A stretch of 40,771 nt of DNA. Origin: Hyphomicrobiales bacterium. Its GTDB lineage: Bacteria > Pseudomonadota > Alphaproteobacteria > Rhizobiales > Beijerinckiaceae. The notes under the pieces are model-generated. The model was not told where the DNA came from. It searched no databases and was given only the letters and a program-made list of their open reading frames with translations. This document shows positions 24,999-34,867 of this stretch, piece by piece (position 1 is the stretch's first letter; each line of letters starts with the position of its first letter). The stretch spans positions 1 through 40,771 of the forward strand of contig JAIXUP010000047.1 of NCBI GenBank assembly GCA_027483505.1, given 5' to 3'. Position numbers and translations under genes: made by a program.

Positions 24999-26294
24999 TC
25001 AGCCAGCATAACCGAACTGGCGCGGCAGCCAAAGCACGGTGTCGGGCACGAGGATCATGAACAGCAGACAGGCGACCAGCACGAGGACCCAGGGCCAGAT
25101 CGCATCGATGATGACCTTCAGCGGAATGCCGGTGATGGCGTTGAGCACGAACAGCAGCACGCCATAGGGCGGCGTGATCAGCCCGATCATGCAGTTGACG
25201 ACGGCGACGACGCCGAAATGCACGAGATCGATGCCGAGCGCCTTTACCGTCGGGATGAAGACAGGGATGATGACAAGGATGATCGTCGAGGCGTCGAGGA
25301 AGCAGCCGAGCACCAGGAAGAGCAGATTGAGCATCAGCATGAACATCAACGGCGAGATGTCGACGCCTTCCATCAGCTTTGCGACCTGGGCCGGGATGTT
25401 CTCGCTGGCGATGATGTAATTGAAGATCAGCGCCGAGCCGATGATCAGGCCGACGGAGGCGGAGGAGCGGACGCTGTCGTGCATCACCGTGCGGATCGTC
25501 GCGAAGCTCAGGGCGCGATAGATGAAGGCCGCCACGAGGAAGGCGTAGGCCGCCGCGATCGCGGCGGCTTCGGTGGGTGTGGTCGCTCCGCCATAGATGC
25601 CGGCCAGCAGGATCACGGGCATCAGCAGCGCCGGCAAGGCGCGGAAGGTTACGCCCGGGATTTCGCGCAGCGGCACCGGTTCTTCGAGAGGCACATCGAG
25701 CTTGTAGGCGGTGTAGGTGTTCAGCAGCATCATCGCGGCCGCCATGATCAGGCCAGGGACCACACCGCCAAGAAACAGGTAGCCAATCGAGGCGTCCGAC
25801 ACGATCGAATAGAGCACCATCGGTATCGACGGCGGGATGATCGGACCGATCACCGCCGTTGCGGCGGTGATCGCCGCCGCATAGCCGAGCGGATAGCGGT
25901 TGTCCTTGATCATCATGTCGATGGACATCTTGCCCATGCCGACCACATCGGCCACGGCCGAGCCTGACATGCCTGCGAAGATGACGCTGGTGACGACGTT
26001 GACATGGCCCATGCCGCCCTTGAGCCGCCCCACGATGGCGAGGCAGAAATCGGTGAGCCGGGCCGAGATCGTGCCTGCGTTCATGAAGTTGGCCGCGACG
26101 ATGAACAACGGAATCGCCAGGATCACGAACGAGTCGTAGAGTCCCTGGATGATCTGCTCGGCCGCGAGCCCGAGATCCTGGCCCTTAACCGCCAGATAGA
26201 CGATCGCCGAGACGATCATCGACAGGGGAATCGGTGCGCCGATGGTTGCGAGCGACACCAGCGCGCAGAGGCAGGACAGCAGCGCGATGCTCAT
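24999..26294 (-). CDS. dctM: TRAP transporter large permease (DctM)
   Basis: A 431-residue polytopic inner-membrane protein with about 11-12 hydrophobic segments. Family marks are 'SLATIGAPIPLSMIVSAIVYL' near the start, 'GMSGSAVADVVGMGKMSIDMM', 'AAITAATAVIGPIIPPSIPMVLY' and 'GLITPPYGVLLFV' near the end. It carries out ion-coupled solute uptake with the DctQ and DctP partners. The start codon overlaps the dctQ stop by 4 bp. The solute is not shown by sequence, but the linked aroQ suggests a cyclic carboxylate. Confidence 0.93.
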   Translation of the reverse strand: MSIALLSCLCALVSLATIGAPIPLSMIVSAIVYLAVKGQDLGLAAEQIIQGLYDSFVILAIPLFIVAANFMNAGTISARLTDFCLAIVGRLKGGMGHVNVVTSVIFAGMSGSAVADVVGMGKMSIDMMIKDNRYPLGYAAAITAATAVIGPIIPPSIPMVLYSIVSDASIGYLFLGGVVPGLIMAAAMMLLNTYTAYKLDVPLEEPVPLREIPGVTFRALPALLMPVILLAGIYGGATTPTEAAAIAAAYAFLVAAFIYRALSFATIRTVMHDSVRSSASVGLIIGSALIFNYIIASENIPAQVAKLMEGVDISPLMFMLMLNLLFLVLGCFLDASTIILVIIPVFIPTVKALGIDLVHFGVVAVVNCMIGLITPPYGVLLFVLNAITGIPLKVIIDAIWPWVLVLVACLLFMILVPDTVLWLPRQFGYAG

Positions 26295-26806
26295 TGCACG
26301 TGGTATCCGTCGCCAACTTCGCGCCCGTCAAGCTTGCCGGGGTCCGCGCCCCGCCACAGCAGCCAGACCCGCCATGCGTAGCGCAGCGTCAACATGGCCG
26401 CGAAGACGCCGTAGATGCTGAACACGATATCGAGGCGGATGCCTATCACGGACGAGCGCTTGATCTGGTAAAAGTCGATGTAGCTCCAGGTGGCCGGCAG
26501 CGCGGCCAGGAAGCCTCCGGAGATGGCGACCGCGGAAATCAGCGCAAACCAGCGCTGGACCTTCGGCCGCACCGCACCGTAGAGCACGTCGAAGCGGACA
26601 TGGTCCTTCTCCTGCAGCACGAAAGCGCCGGCCCAGAACACGACCCAGAGCCAGAGGGTGAGGCAGGCTTCCAGCGTCCACAGAAGCGGCGAGCCGAAGA
26701 GATAGCGCGCCGCAATCTGGATGAGGAAAATGACGAACAGCGCCCCGAGCATCAGCGCGGCGATATCAAGCGCAGCCATGCGCAGACGCCCGATCAGCCC
26801 CGACAT
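26291..26806 (-). CDS. dctQ: TRAP transporter small permease (DctQ)
   Basis: A 171-residue membrane protein with four hydrophobic segments at about residues 13-32, 46-64, 85-107 and 125-150. It has the DctQ pattern 'ARYLFGSPLLWTLEACLTLWLWVVF' split over helices one and two, and 'KDHVRFDVLY'. It sits between the binding protein (30 bp upstream) and the large permease (4-bp overlap). This is the usual DctPQM order. Confidence 0.9.
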   Translation of the reverse strand: MSGLIGRLRMAALDIAALMLGALFVIFLIQIAARYLFGSPLLWTLEACLTLWLWVVFWAGAFVLQEKDHVRFDVLYGAVRPKVQRWFALISAVAISGGFLAALPATWSYIDFYQIKRSSVIGIRLDIVFSIYGVFAAMLTLRYAWRVWLLWRGADPGKLDGREVGDGYHVQ

Positions 26807-26836
26807 CGCGCCCCCGCCTCCGGTTCCGAACTCCGA

Positions 26837-27838
26837 TCAGCGCACCGCGTTGATGCGCTCGACCATGCCGGCCGGCCAGTCCCTCGCAAACTTCGACGCA
26901 AGGTAGTCGGCCTGCACCTTCCTGCGGAAGGCCTCGACATCGGGCGTGTAGACCTTGAGACCCTGCGCCTTGAAGAAGTCCTCCAGTTCGACTTCAAGCC
27001 TGAGCTGGCGCTGGCGGGCCTGCTCGGAGGCGTCGTCGGCCGCCTTCTGGATCGTGGCCTGCTGGGCCGGGGTGAACCGGTCGAAGACGCGCTTGGAGAT
27101 GGCGAGATAGTTCTGGTCGACCAAATGCGAGGTCAGCACGATCTGCTTGGTGACCTCGAAGAACTTCGAATCCCTGACCGTCGGCAGGGGGTTGTCCTGG
27201 CCGTCGACCGCGCCGGACTGCAGGGCGGTGTAGATTTCGGTGAAGGCGAGCGGCAGGGGATTGGCGCCGAGCGCCGTGCCGAGGAACAACCATGCTTCGG
27301 AGTTCGGCATGCGCAGCTTGACGCCGGCGAGGTCAGCGGGAGTCCTGACCTCCTTCTCGCCGCGCAGGTTCACCTGCCGGCGACCCAGATACATCACCGA
27401 GAGCAGCTTGACGCCGAGGCGATCCTCGGTGGTCTTCTTGAGGTCATTCATCAGCGGATCGGCGAACACCTTCTTCTGGTGGTCGGCATCGCGCAGCAGA
27501 TAGCCGGCCGTGAAGATTGACCAGCCGGGAATCAGCGTCGCGAGTTCCTGCGGCGAGGTGATCGACATTTCGAGATTGTTGCGCGCAATCGCCTCCAGTT
27601 CCGTGCCCTGGCGGAACAGCGTGGCATTCCAGTGCGGCTGGAAGGTCGCGAAGTCCTTGATCGCCGGGCCGAACACCTCCGTCAGGGCGATGGCGCGCTG
27701 GTCGGTTGGCGTGGCGGGCGCCGACAGCCGGAGCGTGACGCCCTGCGCCTGGGCCGGGGCAAGTCCCGAGGAGAGGCCGACCGTGCCTGCCGCTGCGGCG
27801 AGACGGAGCATGGTGCGGCGGTTGATGGCAGTGTTCAT
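26837..27838 (-). CDS. dctP: TRAP transporter substrate-binding protein (DctP)
   Basis: A 333-residue periplasmic protein. A Tat-like signal 'NRRTMLRLAAAAG' ends at 'PAQAQG'. The family core shows 'RLSAPATPTDQRAIALTEVFGPAIK', 'VKLRMPNSEAWLFLGTALGANPLPLAFTEIYTALQSGAVDGQDNP' (quoted in parts) and 'KYLAISKRVFDRFTPAQQ'-like helices. The conserved Arg of the carboxylate-binding site lies in 'LRMPNS'. GGAGG sits 9 bp before the ATG at 27838, and an ATG two codons earlier (27844) is too close to it. The frame is open to 27928 with no support. The ligand is probably an organic acid. Confidence 0.9.
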   Translation of the reverse strand: MNTAINRRTMLRLAAAAGTVGLSSGLAPAQAQGVTLRLSAPATPTDQRAIALTEVFGPAIKDFATFQPHWNATLFRQGTELEAIARNNLEMSITSPQELATLIPGWSIFTAGYLLRDADHQKKVFADPLMNDLKKTTEDRLGVKLLSVMYLGRRQVNLRGEKEVRTPADLAGVKLRMPNSEAWLFLGTALGANPLPLAFTEIYTALQSGAVDGQDNPLPTVRDSKFFEVTKQIVLTSHLVDQNYLAISKRVFDRFTPAQQATIQKAADDASEQARQRQLRLEVELEDFFKAQGLKVYTPDVEAFRRKVQADYLASKFARDWPAGMVERINAVR

Positions 27839-27939
27839 GGTCATGGTCCTCCCTGGCGGACGATGTTCAAGGCGTTGGCCGCCTTGCCGTTCTTGATTGA
27901 TCGATCGGACGGTTGACGGTCCGGACAACTGGGTGCACG

Positions 27940-27965
27940 ATTGTACGAAATGGTTACTTTGTCAA
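27940..27965 (-). promoter_or_regulatory. Candidate promoter/operator between tetR and the TRAP operon
   Basis: On the minus strand TTGACA (27965-27960) is followed after 14 bp by TACAAT (27945-27940), a near-consensus sigma-70 pair with short spacing. The same stretch contains GTA-N9-TAC symmetry. It abuts the tetR start, so a regulator bound here could repress both directions. The short spacer keeps confidence low. Confidence 0.3.
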
Positions 27966-28709
27966 ATGGCGGCTTCCGATCCTCCTTCCAAAGCCCGTGA
28001 ACGCCGTGGCCGCCCGCAACCGGCTGCGCGCGATGACGCCGAGCGGGAGGCCGGTGCCCCGGGCTGGAAGCAGGACCCTGACGCGGTCAGGCGGAACATC
28101 CTCGAGACGGCCCGGCGCGCCTTCGTCGACAAGGGTCTGAGCGGCGCGCGGATCGACGAGATCGCGGCCGGCACAGCAACCAGCAAGCGCATGATCTACT
28201 ACTATTTCGGTGACAAGGAGGGCTTGTACCGGGCGGTTCTCGAGGATGCCTACATGCGGATCCGGAGGCTGGAACAATCGCTCGATCTGGCGGCGCTGGC
28301 CCCGATCGACGCGCTTCGGACGCTGACCGGACTGACCTTCGACTATCACGCCGACAATCCCGATTTTGTCCGGCTCGTCATGGTCGAAAACATCCACCAT
28401 GCACGGCATCTGAAGACGTCGCAATCGATCGGCGCCCTGAACCACATGGCGATCGGCATGCTCGCGGACATCTATGCGCGGGGCCTTGAGGACGGGGTTT
28501 TCCGCGCCGGCATCGAGCCGATCGACCTGCACCTGACGATCAGCGCGCTCTCGTTCTACAACGTCTCGAACCAATCAACGATCAAGCAGATCTTCGGCCA
28601 TGACATGGCGCAGCAGGACGCGCGCGGACGCCGCCGCGCGACGGTCATCGAAACCGTCCTGCGCCATGTCTGCGTCGTGGAAGCGGATCGCTCAGAGGCG
28701 AACGGATGA
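27966..28709 (+). CDS. TetR/AcrR-family transcriptional regulator
   Basis: A 247-residue regulator. The first 45 residues are an Arg/Pro-rich tail. The helix-turn-helix spans about residues 46-93 ('RRNILETARRAFVDKG', 'ARIDEIAAGTATSKRMIYYYFGDKEGLY'), the standard TetR DNA-binding domain. The C-terminal ligand domain has 'MVENIHHARHL' and 'HLTISALSFYNVSNQST', as seen in the TetR_C group linked to TRAP and aromatic-acid operons. It is divergent from the TRAP-aroQ operon and is probably its local regulator. No ribosome-binding site precedes the ATG at 27966. The frame is open from a TTG at 27897. Confidence 0.88.
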   Translation: MAASDPPSKARERRGRPQPAARDDAEREAGAPGWKQDPDAVRRNILETARRAFVDKGLSGARIDEIAAGTATSKRMIYYYFGDKEGLYRAVLEDAYMRIRRLEQSLDLAALAPIDALRTLTGLTFDYHADNPDFVRLVMVENIHHARHLKTSQSIGALNHMAIGMLADIYARGLEDGVFRAGIEPIDLHLTISALSFYNVSNQSTIKQIFGHDMAQQDARGRRRATVIETVLRHVCVVEADRSEANG

Positions 28710-28817
28710 TGAGGCGCCAAAGGCTTCGGCAGCCTGGCGCTGCTGCATGTCGAGCACGCCGTACCAGACGCAGGCGGCGACGAGGCTGAACGCAAGCGCG
28801 GCAAAAAAGGCTTTCAT
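28692..28817 (-). CDS. Small membrane-anchored hypothetical protein, 41 residues
   Basis: An ATG at 28817 preceded by GGAGGG at 7-bp spacing opens a 41-codon frame starting 'MKAFFAALAFSLVAACVWYG' and ending 'GASSSVRL'. It has a positive N-terminus, one hydrophobic helix (about residues 3-20) and a short Gln/Ala/Ser-rich polar tail. Its last codons overlap the 3' end of tetR tail-to-tail by 18 bp. I do not assign a function. It could be a single-span membrane peptide or a short exported protein. The strong ribosome-binding site is the main support for it being real. Confidence 0.65.
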   Translation of the reverse strand: MKAFFAALAFSLVAACVWYGVLDMQQRQAAEAFGASSSVRL

Positions 28818-28901
28818 CGGGGAACCCTCCAGTTTCTCGGGGCGGGTTTCGTCCCGGCGAACCCGCTTTCGCGTTCTATCTAGTCGGCATGACGCCGCGG
28901 A

Positions 28902-29531
28902 TCAAGCCACGAGACCGCGCGCGGCGAGGGCTTCGGCTTCGGCCAGATCAGCCGGCTCGTTGGCGTTGAAGAACGGATCGATCGGGTCAACGCTCCATGT
29001 CACGGTCGCAAGCTGAAATCGGGCCGTGAAGCGGTCGATCTTGCGCTCGTTCTCGACGACCAATGCGTGCCGCAACACCTCGCGGATCGTCACCGGCCAC
29101 AGGCCGATGACCGGATGGCTCCAGCCGCCAGAGGCTGCGACCGCCAACTCCGCGCCGGACGCCGCGATTTCGGCGACAAACCGCTTGACGAGGTCGCGCG
29201 GAATGAATGGCGTGTCCGCCGCGACGCTGACCACATGGGTGATCGCGGGCTGATGGTGTGCCGCCCAGTCGAGGCCCGCCAGAATGCCCGCCAAAGGCCC
29301 GGCGAAGCCGTCGACGCTGTCAGCGGCCACCGGCAGGCGCCAGCGCGCGAAGCGGTCCGGATCGCCATTGGCGTTGATGACCAGCCCGGCGCATTGCGGC
29401 GCGAGGCGTTCGATGACGTGATCGAGGATGGTCCTGCCGGCAAGGGTCTTCAGCGGCTTGTCGCCACCGCCCATGCGCCGCGCGAGGCCGCCCGCGAGGA
29501 GCACGCCGAGAACGGTATCCGTTTCAATCAT
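28902..29531 (-). CDS. mobA: Molybdenum cofactor guanylyltransferase MobA
   Basis: A 209-residue nucleotidyltransferase that attaches GMP to molybdopterin, giving the MGD cofactor used by enzymes such as NasA and formate dehydrogenase. The signature '[17 protein letters not shown]' is near the N-terminus, followed by '[11 protein letters not shown]', '[13 protein letters not shown]', '[11 protein letters not shown]' and the C-terminal '[16 protein letters not shown]'. The ATG at 29531 lies inside the end of fdhD (8-bp overlap), so the two are translationally coupled. The longer open frame to 29627 is the fdhD shadow. Confidence 0.92.
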   Translation of the reverse strand: MIETDTVLGVLLAGGLARRMGGGDKPLKTLAGRTILDHVIERLAPQCAGLVINANGDPDRFARWRLPVAADSVDGFAGPLAGILAGLDWAAHHQPAITHVVSVAADTPFIPRDLVKRFVAEIAASGAELAVAASGGWSHPVIGLWPVTIREVLRHALVVENERKIDRFTARFQLATVTWSVDPIDPFFNANEPADLAEAEALAARGLVA

Positions 29532-30417
29532 CCCCGCCCGCTCCCTTGCGCCGCGATCCGGCGCTCTCCTCGGCGACGAAGCGCAGATCCTGGTCGAAGA
29601 CGATCCGCCCGGCGCCTGCCAGCGCAAGGAAGCGCTTGCCGCGCGCCCGGCCGATCAGGGTGAGCCCGGCCTTGCGCGCCAGTTCCACGCCCCAGGCGGT
29701 GAAGCCAGAGCGCGAGACCAGCACCGGAATGCCCATGCGCACCGTCTTGATCACCATCTCCGAGGTCAGCCGGCCCGTGGTGTAGAAAATCTTGTCCGCC
29801 GCGCTGACCTTGTGGCGGAACATGTAGCCCGCGATCTTGTCGATGGCGTTGTGGCGGCCGACGTCCTCCATGTAGACCAGCGGCCTGTCCGCGGCGCACA
29901 GGACGCAGCCATGGATCGCGCCCGCCTCGAGATAGAGCGAGGGCGTGGTGTTGATCTTGTGGGTGAGCGTGTAGAGCCAGGAGGTCCGCACCTCGGCCTC
30001 AGGCAGGGCAATGCCCTCGATCACCTCCATGAGATCGCCGAAGGCGGTACCCTGCGCGCAGCCGGATGTCTGGGTGCGCTTCTTCAGCTTGCTCTCGAAG
30101 TTCGTCTGTGTGTCCGTGCGCACCACGACGACGCCGAGTTCCTCGTCCAGATCGACGCCCGTGACCTCATCCGTGGGCTTCAGCATGCCCTGATTGAGCA
30201 GGTAGCCAAGCGCGAGTTCCTCGGGATGGTCGCCAATCGTCATCATGGTGACGATTTCCTGGGCGTTGAGATAGAGCGTCAGCGCCTTCTCATGGATCAC
30301 GCGGGTCTCGACGCCCTGCCCGGTCTGGTCGACGCCGGCGACGATCGTCGACAGACGCGGATCATCGGGATCGGGGCGGACAAGATAGTCCAGCAGCGGC
30401 GGCGATTGAGCAGGCAT
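29524..30417 (-). CDS. fdhD: FdhD, sulfurtransferase for formate dehydrogenase maturation
   Basis: A 297-residue FdhD protein, which moves sulfur from a cysteine desulfurase to the molybdenum cofactor of formate dehydrogenase. The Cys-x2-Cys pair in '[20 protein letters not shown]' corresponds to the functional cysteines. Other marks are '[14 protein letters not shown]' and '[15 protein letters not shown]', with '[26 protein letters not shown]' (given in part) in the core. The ATG at 30417 follows GAAGGA; the open frame to 30486 lacks support. It is coupled to mobA. No formate dehydrogenase gene lies in the window. Confidence 0.92.
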   Translation of the reverse strand: MPAQSPPLLDYLVRPDPDDPRLSTIVAGVDQTGQGVETRVIHEKALTLYLNAQEIVTMMTIGDHPEELALGYLLNQGMLKPTDEVTGVDLDEELGVVVVRTDTQTNFESKLKKRTQTSGCAQGTAFGDLMEVIEGIALPEAEVRTSWLYTLTHKINTTPSLYLEAGAIHGCVLCAADRPLVYMEDVGRHNAIDKIAGYMFRHKVSAADKIFYTTGRLTSEMVIKTVRMGIPVLVSRSGFTAWGVELARKAGLTLIGRARGKRFLALAGAGRIVFDQDLRFVAEESAGSRRKGAGGDD

Positions 30418-30501
30418 GTGCAGTCCTTCGGAGCGGGTGCACCATAGACATTGTGCAGGTCGGGCCAAGACCCGGATCGCGGACACTCACCGCAATCACG
30501 G

Positions 30502-30517
30502 TTAACAGAGCTTTACC
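30502..30517 (+). promoter_or_regulatory. Possible CtrA-type box (TTAA-N7-TTACC)
   Basis: TTAA, seven bases, TTACC: the same form as the site at 6664-6679. It lies 102 bp before the membrane-protein gene at 30619 and 85 bp before the divergent fdhD start. It is a near match to the CtrA consensus with one mismatch. The 201-bp region also has a 7-bp hairpin (GGCGGAC/GTCCGCC) at 30580-30597. Confidence 0.3.
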
Positions 30518-30618
30518 CTGTTGCCGGAACTCTACAGACGCAAGAGTTCAAGTCAGGCTATTGTGATGCAGGGCGACAAGGCGGACCGGTGTCCGCCGTG
30601 CCTGCAGGGCGAGGCTGG

Positions 30619-31872
30619 ATGAGCGACTACCGGATGAGGCCTGGAGGGGGACGCCGGATGCTTGATCCAGCGCAGGACTCGGCGTTGCTGCTGCAGCGCA
30701 TCGGGTTCTTCACCCTTGGCGTCGCCCTTCCGGTGTCGTCGATGCTGTCGCGGCGCGCCGCCGTCGTGCTGGTCCCGATCGGTGTGGCGCTGCTGATCAT
30801 CGCCGCGATCCTGACCGAACCCGAACGCTTTGTCCGGTCGTTCCGGCGCAGAAGCCTGCGGGTCACCACGCTGGCGCTCGGCTTGCTGATCGGATGGTGC
30901 CTTCTGTCGCTCGGCTGGGCGCCGAAGGGGGGCGTTGACCGCATTCTGAACATGCTGTTCGCGCTCACGCTCGGGATCGCCGCGATCGCAGCACTGCCCG
31001 AACGCATGCGCGCGGCCAACCTCAATGCGCTGGCGGCGGGCGCAGGCATCGCCATTTGCATCCTCATCGCCATGGAAATGACCGGCTTCGGGCTCAGCGA
31101 CGGGGATGACGACCTGACGCTGGTGATCCGCGGGCTTGCCCTGATCATCACGGTGTCCGGGCCGCTGGTCTCCTGGCTGTTGCTGCGCGGACGGACCCGC
31201 GGCGCCCTCGCCCTGTTCGGCTTGCTGGCCGCCGGGACACTCATCGACGCCGAACCGGTCCTGGCCGTGGCCCTGGCGGCCGGGGCATTGGCCTTCGCCG
31301 CCATGCTCGCGATGCGGGGCCGTGCTGTCGAATGGCTGGCGCTGCTGCTGGCCGTGATCGTCATGGCGACGCCGATCACGCCCTGGATCGTGCAGGGCAT
31401 CCTCCAGCCGATCCTGCGCCTCGATGAGCAGACGCTCGCGCCGTTCAGTGCCTGGGCCGCGCTGATCGCACAGGCGCCCATCAAACTGGTGACCGGCCAC
31501 GGCTTCGGCGCCAGCGCCCTGTCGCCGCAGCTGCCGGCCTCGCTGCTGGTCGAGATCTGGCATGACCTCGGGGTGGTCGGCGCCGCCGCGATCGCGGTGT
31601 CCCTCTGGTTCGCCGTCTCGGGACTCAAGGTGCTGCAACCCGTGATCCGGGCCGGGGCGGCCTATGCCTATGTTGTCGCCTTCACCTTCGGCGCGCTCGG
31701 CCTTGCGGGCTTCAGAGCATGGTGGCTGATGACCATGGTCGCTGCGGTGATCGTAACCACTGCGGTTGCGCGCGGTCAGGCGCGCACGGACCGGCCGGTG
31801 GCGACCTTTGGCCGGGCAAGGGCGCCGGACGGGTCCGGCGCGACCCCGGCCAAGCCGACCGACCCGCCCTGA
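30619..31872 (+). CDS. Polytopic membrane protein, O-antigen ligase/polymerase-like
   Basis: A protein of about 417 residues with roughly ten hydrophobic segments. After a short basic N-terminus the first helix begins at about residue 27. A motif 'TGHGFGASALSPQLPAS' and then 'LLVEIWHDLGVVGAAA' near residues 292-325 resembles the Wzy_C region of O-antigen ligases and polysaccharide polymerases (GxGfgs followed by an H/N-x-E-x-G-x-x-G segment). On that basis it probably acts on lipid-linked glycans at the inner membrane, but the family is very diverse and this is an inference. ATGs at 30634 and 30658 are alternative starts. The stop is convergent with the peptide-transporter ATPase gene. Confidence 0.55.
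   Translation: MSDYRMRPGGGRRMLDPAQDSALLLQRIGFFTLGVALPVSSMLSRRAAVVLVPIGVALLIIAAILTEPERFVRSFRRRSLRVTTLALGLLIGWCLLSLGWAPKGGVDRILNMLFALTLGIAAIAALPERMRAANLNALAAGAGIAICILIAMEMTGFGLSDGDDDLTLVIRGLALIITVSGPLVSWLLLRGRTRGALALFGLLAAGTLIDAEPVLAVALAAGALAFAAMLAMRGRAVEWLALLLAVIVMATPITPWIVQGILQPILRLDEQTLAPFSAWAALIAQAPIKLVTGHGFGASALSPQLPASLLVEIWHDLGVVGAAAIAVSLWFAVSGLKVLQPVIRAGAAYAYVVAFTFGALGLAGFRAWWLMTMVAAVIVTTAVARGQARTDRPVATFGRARAPDGSGATPAKPTDPP

Positions 31873-31881
<9 letters not shown>
31863..31881. terminator. Hairpin at the convergent gene ends
   Basis: CCCGCC-[CTGATCA]-GGCGGG forms a 6-bp stem. The TGATCA in the loop supplies the TGA stop of the plus-strand gene and the TGA stop of the minus-strand gene, with no spacing. 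There is no T-run on either side, so termination is only possible, not shown. Confidence 0.4.
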
Positions 31882-32876
<995 letters not shown>

Positions 32877-32880
<4 letters not shown>

Positions 32881-33857
32881 CGAACAGCCTCCATAGTCTC
32901 GTAAAGATGGCAGGCTACATGCCTCCCCTGCACCGGCAGGGGAACCGGTTGATCGACGAAGCAGCGTGCGAAGGCCTCGCCGCAGCGCGGGTTGAAGGCG
33001 CAGCCGCGCGGGATCGAGGACAGGCGCGGCATCGAGCCGGGAATCTGCACCAGCCGGTCCGTCGCCGCTTCCAGCGTCGGGATCGCGCCCATCAGACCCT
33101 TGGCGTAAGGATGCATCGGCCGCTGCACGACATCCCGCACAGGGCCGATCTCGGCCACCCGGCCGGCATACATCACAGCCACCCGGTCAGCGGTCTCGGC
33201 GATCACGCCCATGTCATGGGTGACCAGCATCACCGCCATGCCGCGCTCGCGCCCGAGCTTCTTGATCAGCGAGATGATCTGCGCCTGGACCGACACGTCG
33301 AGGGCGGTGGTCGGCTCGTCCGCCACTATGAAATCAGGCTCGGCGCAGAGCGCGAGCGCAATGACGACGCGCTGGCGCATCCCGCCGGAAAACTCGTGCG
33401 GATAGCCATCGATGCGCTTCTCGGGCGCCGGGATGCCGACCTCGGTGAGCAGTTCGATCGCCCGGTCGCGTGCCTGCCGCTCGTTCATCGGCAGATGGGT
33501 GCGGATGGTTTCGATCAACTGCTCGCCGACGCGGAACAGGGGATTGAGCGAGGTCAGCGGGTCCTGGAAGATCATCGCCACCTTGCGGCCCCTGATCTTG
33601 CGCATTTCGTCAGGCGGCAGGTTGTCGATGCGGCGGCCATTGAGCAGGATTTCCCCGCCCGAAATGCGGCCGGGCGGCTCGATCAGCCCGATGATGGCGG
33701 CGCCCGTGACGGACTTGCCCGCTCCCGACTCGCCGACGACGCCAAGCACCTCACCCTTGGCGATGTCGAAAGACACACCGTCGATGGCGCGCAAGGTGGC
33801 CCGGCGCGTGACGAACTCGACCTGCAGGTTGCGGACGGAAATGACGGCATCGCTCAT
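32877..33857 (-). CDS. dppD: Dipeptide/oligopeptide ABC transporter ATPase, DppD/OppD type
   Basis: A 326-residue ATPase starting 'MSDAVISVRNLQVEF'. A GTG at 33878 seven codons upstream is an alternative, and neither has a strong ribosome-binding site. Walker A is 'GESGAGKSV', Q-loop 'MIFQDPLTSLNP', signature 'FSGGMRQRV', Walker B 'FIVADEPTTALD', switch 'LVTHDMGVI'. The C-terminal oligo-HPY segment has 'RGCAFNPRCGEAFARC'. It pairs with DppF to drive the peptide-type permease. It may also serve the second permease set, which has no ATPase of its own in view. Confidence 0.9.
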
Positions 33858-33900
33858 GATGTGCTGGCCCATTGCCACGAGTAAGAACGCATCTCGATAC

Positions 33901-34863
33901 TCACCTCAGTTTCGGGTTGAGCGCATCGCGCAGCCAGTCGCCCAGCAGGTTGATGGCCAGCGCGAGAATGACCAGCATCATAGCCGGGAAGAACAGGATC
34001 CACCATTCTCCCGAGAGGAGGAACTTCTGGCCCGAGCGGATCAGGGTGCCGAGCGAGGGCTGGGTGATCGGCAGGCCGACGCCGAGGAAGGACAAGGTCG
34101 CCTCCTCGATGATGGCCAGCGCAAGGTTGATCGTGGCGATCACCAGAACAGGCCCCATGACGTTGGGCAGCACATGGCGCGCCATGATGCCGAAGCCGGA
34201 AATGCCCATCAGCCTTGCGGCCTGAACATACTCCTTGTTACGCTCCACAAGTGTGGACGCGCGGACCGTGCGGGCATACTGCGCCCAGTTCGACAGGCCG
34301 ATGGCAATGATGATGACAAAGACGGCGGTGGTCTCGTATTGCTGCGGCGGGATCAGCCCGCGCGCGACGCCGAAGATGAGAAGCGCGATCAGAATCGCCG
34401 GAAACGAGAGCTGGATGTCGGCCACGCGCATGATCAGCATCTCGATCTTGCCGCCCAGATAGCCAGCCAGCAACCCGAGCCCGATGCCGAGCACCATCGA
34501 GAAGATCACCGAGGCCACGCCGACCAGCAAGGACAGGCGCGTGCCATAGAACAGCGCCGAGAAGATGTCGCGGCCCTGCTCGTCCGAGCCCATCACAAAC
34601 AGCATGTTCGAGCCCGCGCCGCGCTCCATCGGATGGGCGAAGCCGTCGAGCAGGTTGAGCGCCACCGGATCGAACGCATCCTGCGGCGCCAGAACATCGG
34701 CGAAGATCGCCGCGATCACGATCAGCAGCGTCACGGCTGTTGACATGATCGCGACCGGCGAGGCCTTGAATGACAACCAGAGGTCTGAATCGCGCCAGAT
34801 GGCGACACGTTCCTTCCAGGTCAGTTTCAGCCGTGGCTGCGGCGCGGCGGCACGATGGCTCAT
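33901..34863 (-). CDS. dppC: Dipeptide/oligopeptide ABC transporter permease, DppC type (set 1)
   Basis: A 320-residue permease with an N-terminal cytoplasmic tail, one early helix ('IMSTAVTLLIVIAAIFADVL'), and the BPD_transp_1 core. It shows the DppC marks 'GTDEQGRDIFS'-like 'GSDEQGRDIFSALFYG' and the coupling loop 'RHVLPNVMGPVLVIATINLA'. It ends 'NLLGDWLRDALNPKLR', identical to the end of the DppC at 37680. It starts 4 bp after dppB, consistent with one operon. Confidence 0.92.
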   Translation of the reverse strand: MSHRAAAPQPRLKLTWKERVAIWRDSDLWLSFKASPVAIMSTAVTLLIVIAAIFADVLAPQDAFDPVALNLLDGFAHPMERGAGSNMLFVMGSDEQGRDIFSALFYGTRLSLLVGVASVIFSMVLGIGLGLLAGYLGGKIEMLIMRVADIQLSFPAILIALLIFGVARGLIPPQQYETTAVFVIIIAIGLSNWAQYARTVRASTLVERNKEYVQAARLMGISGFGIMARHVLPNVMGPVLVIATINLALAIIEEATLSFLGVGLPITQPSLGTLIRSGQKFLLSGEWWILFFPAMMLVILALAINLLGDWLRDALNPKLR

Positions 34864-34867
34864 GACG

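Noticed and set aside
24633..25967. 444-codon plus-strand frame opposite aroQ and dctM
   Set aside because: His/Asp/Gln/Arg-rich antisense of a membrane protein. No start signal or domain.
28842..28866. Inverted repeat GCGGGTT/AACCCGC between the small ORF and mobA
   Set aside because: A 7-bp stem with a long loop and only three T's after it. It is too weak to call a terminator for either strand.
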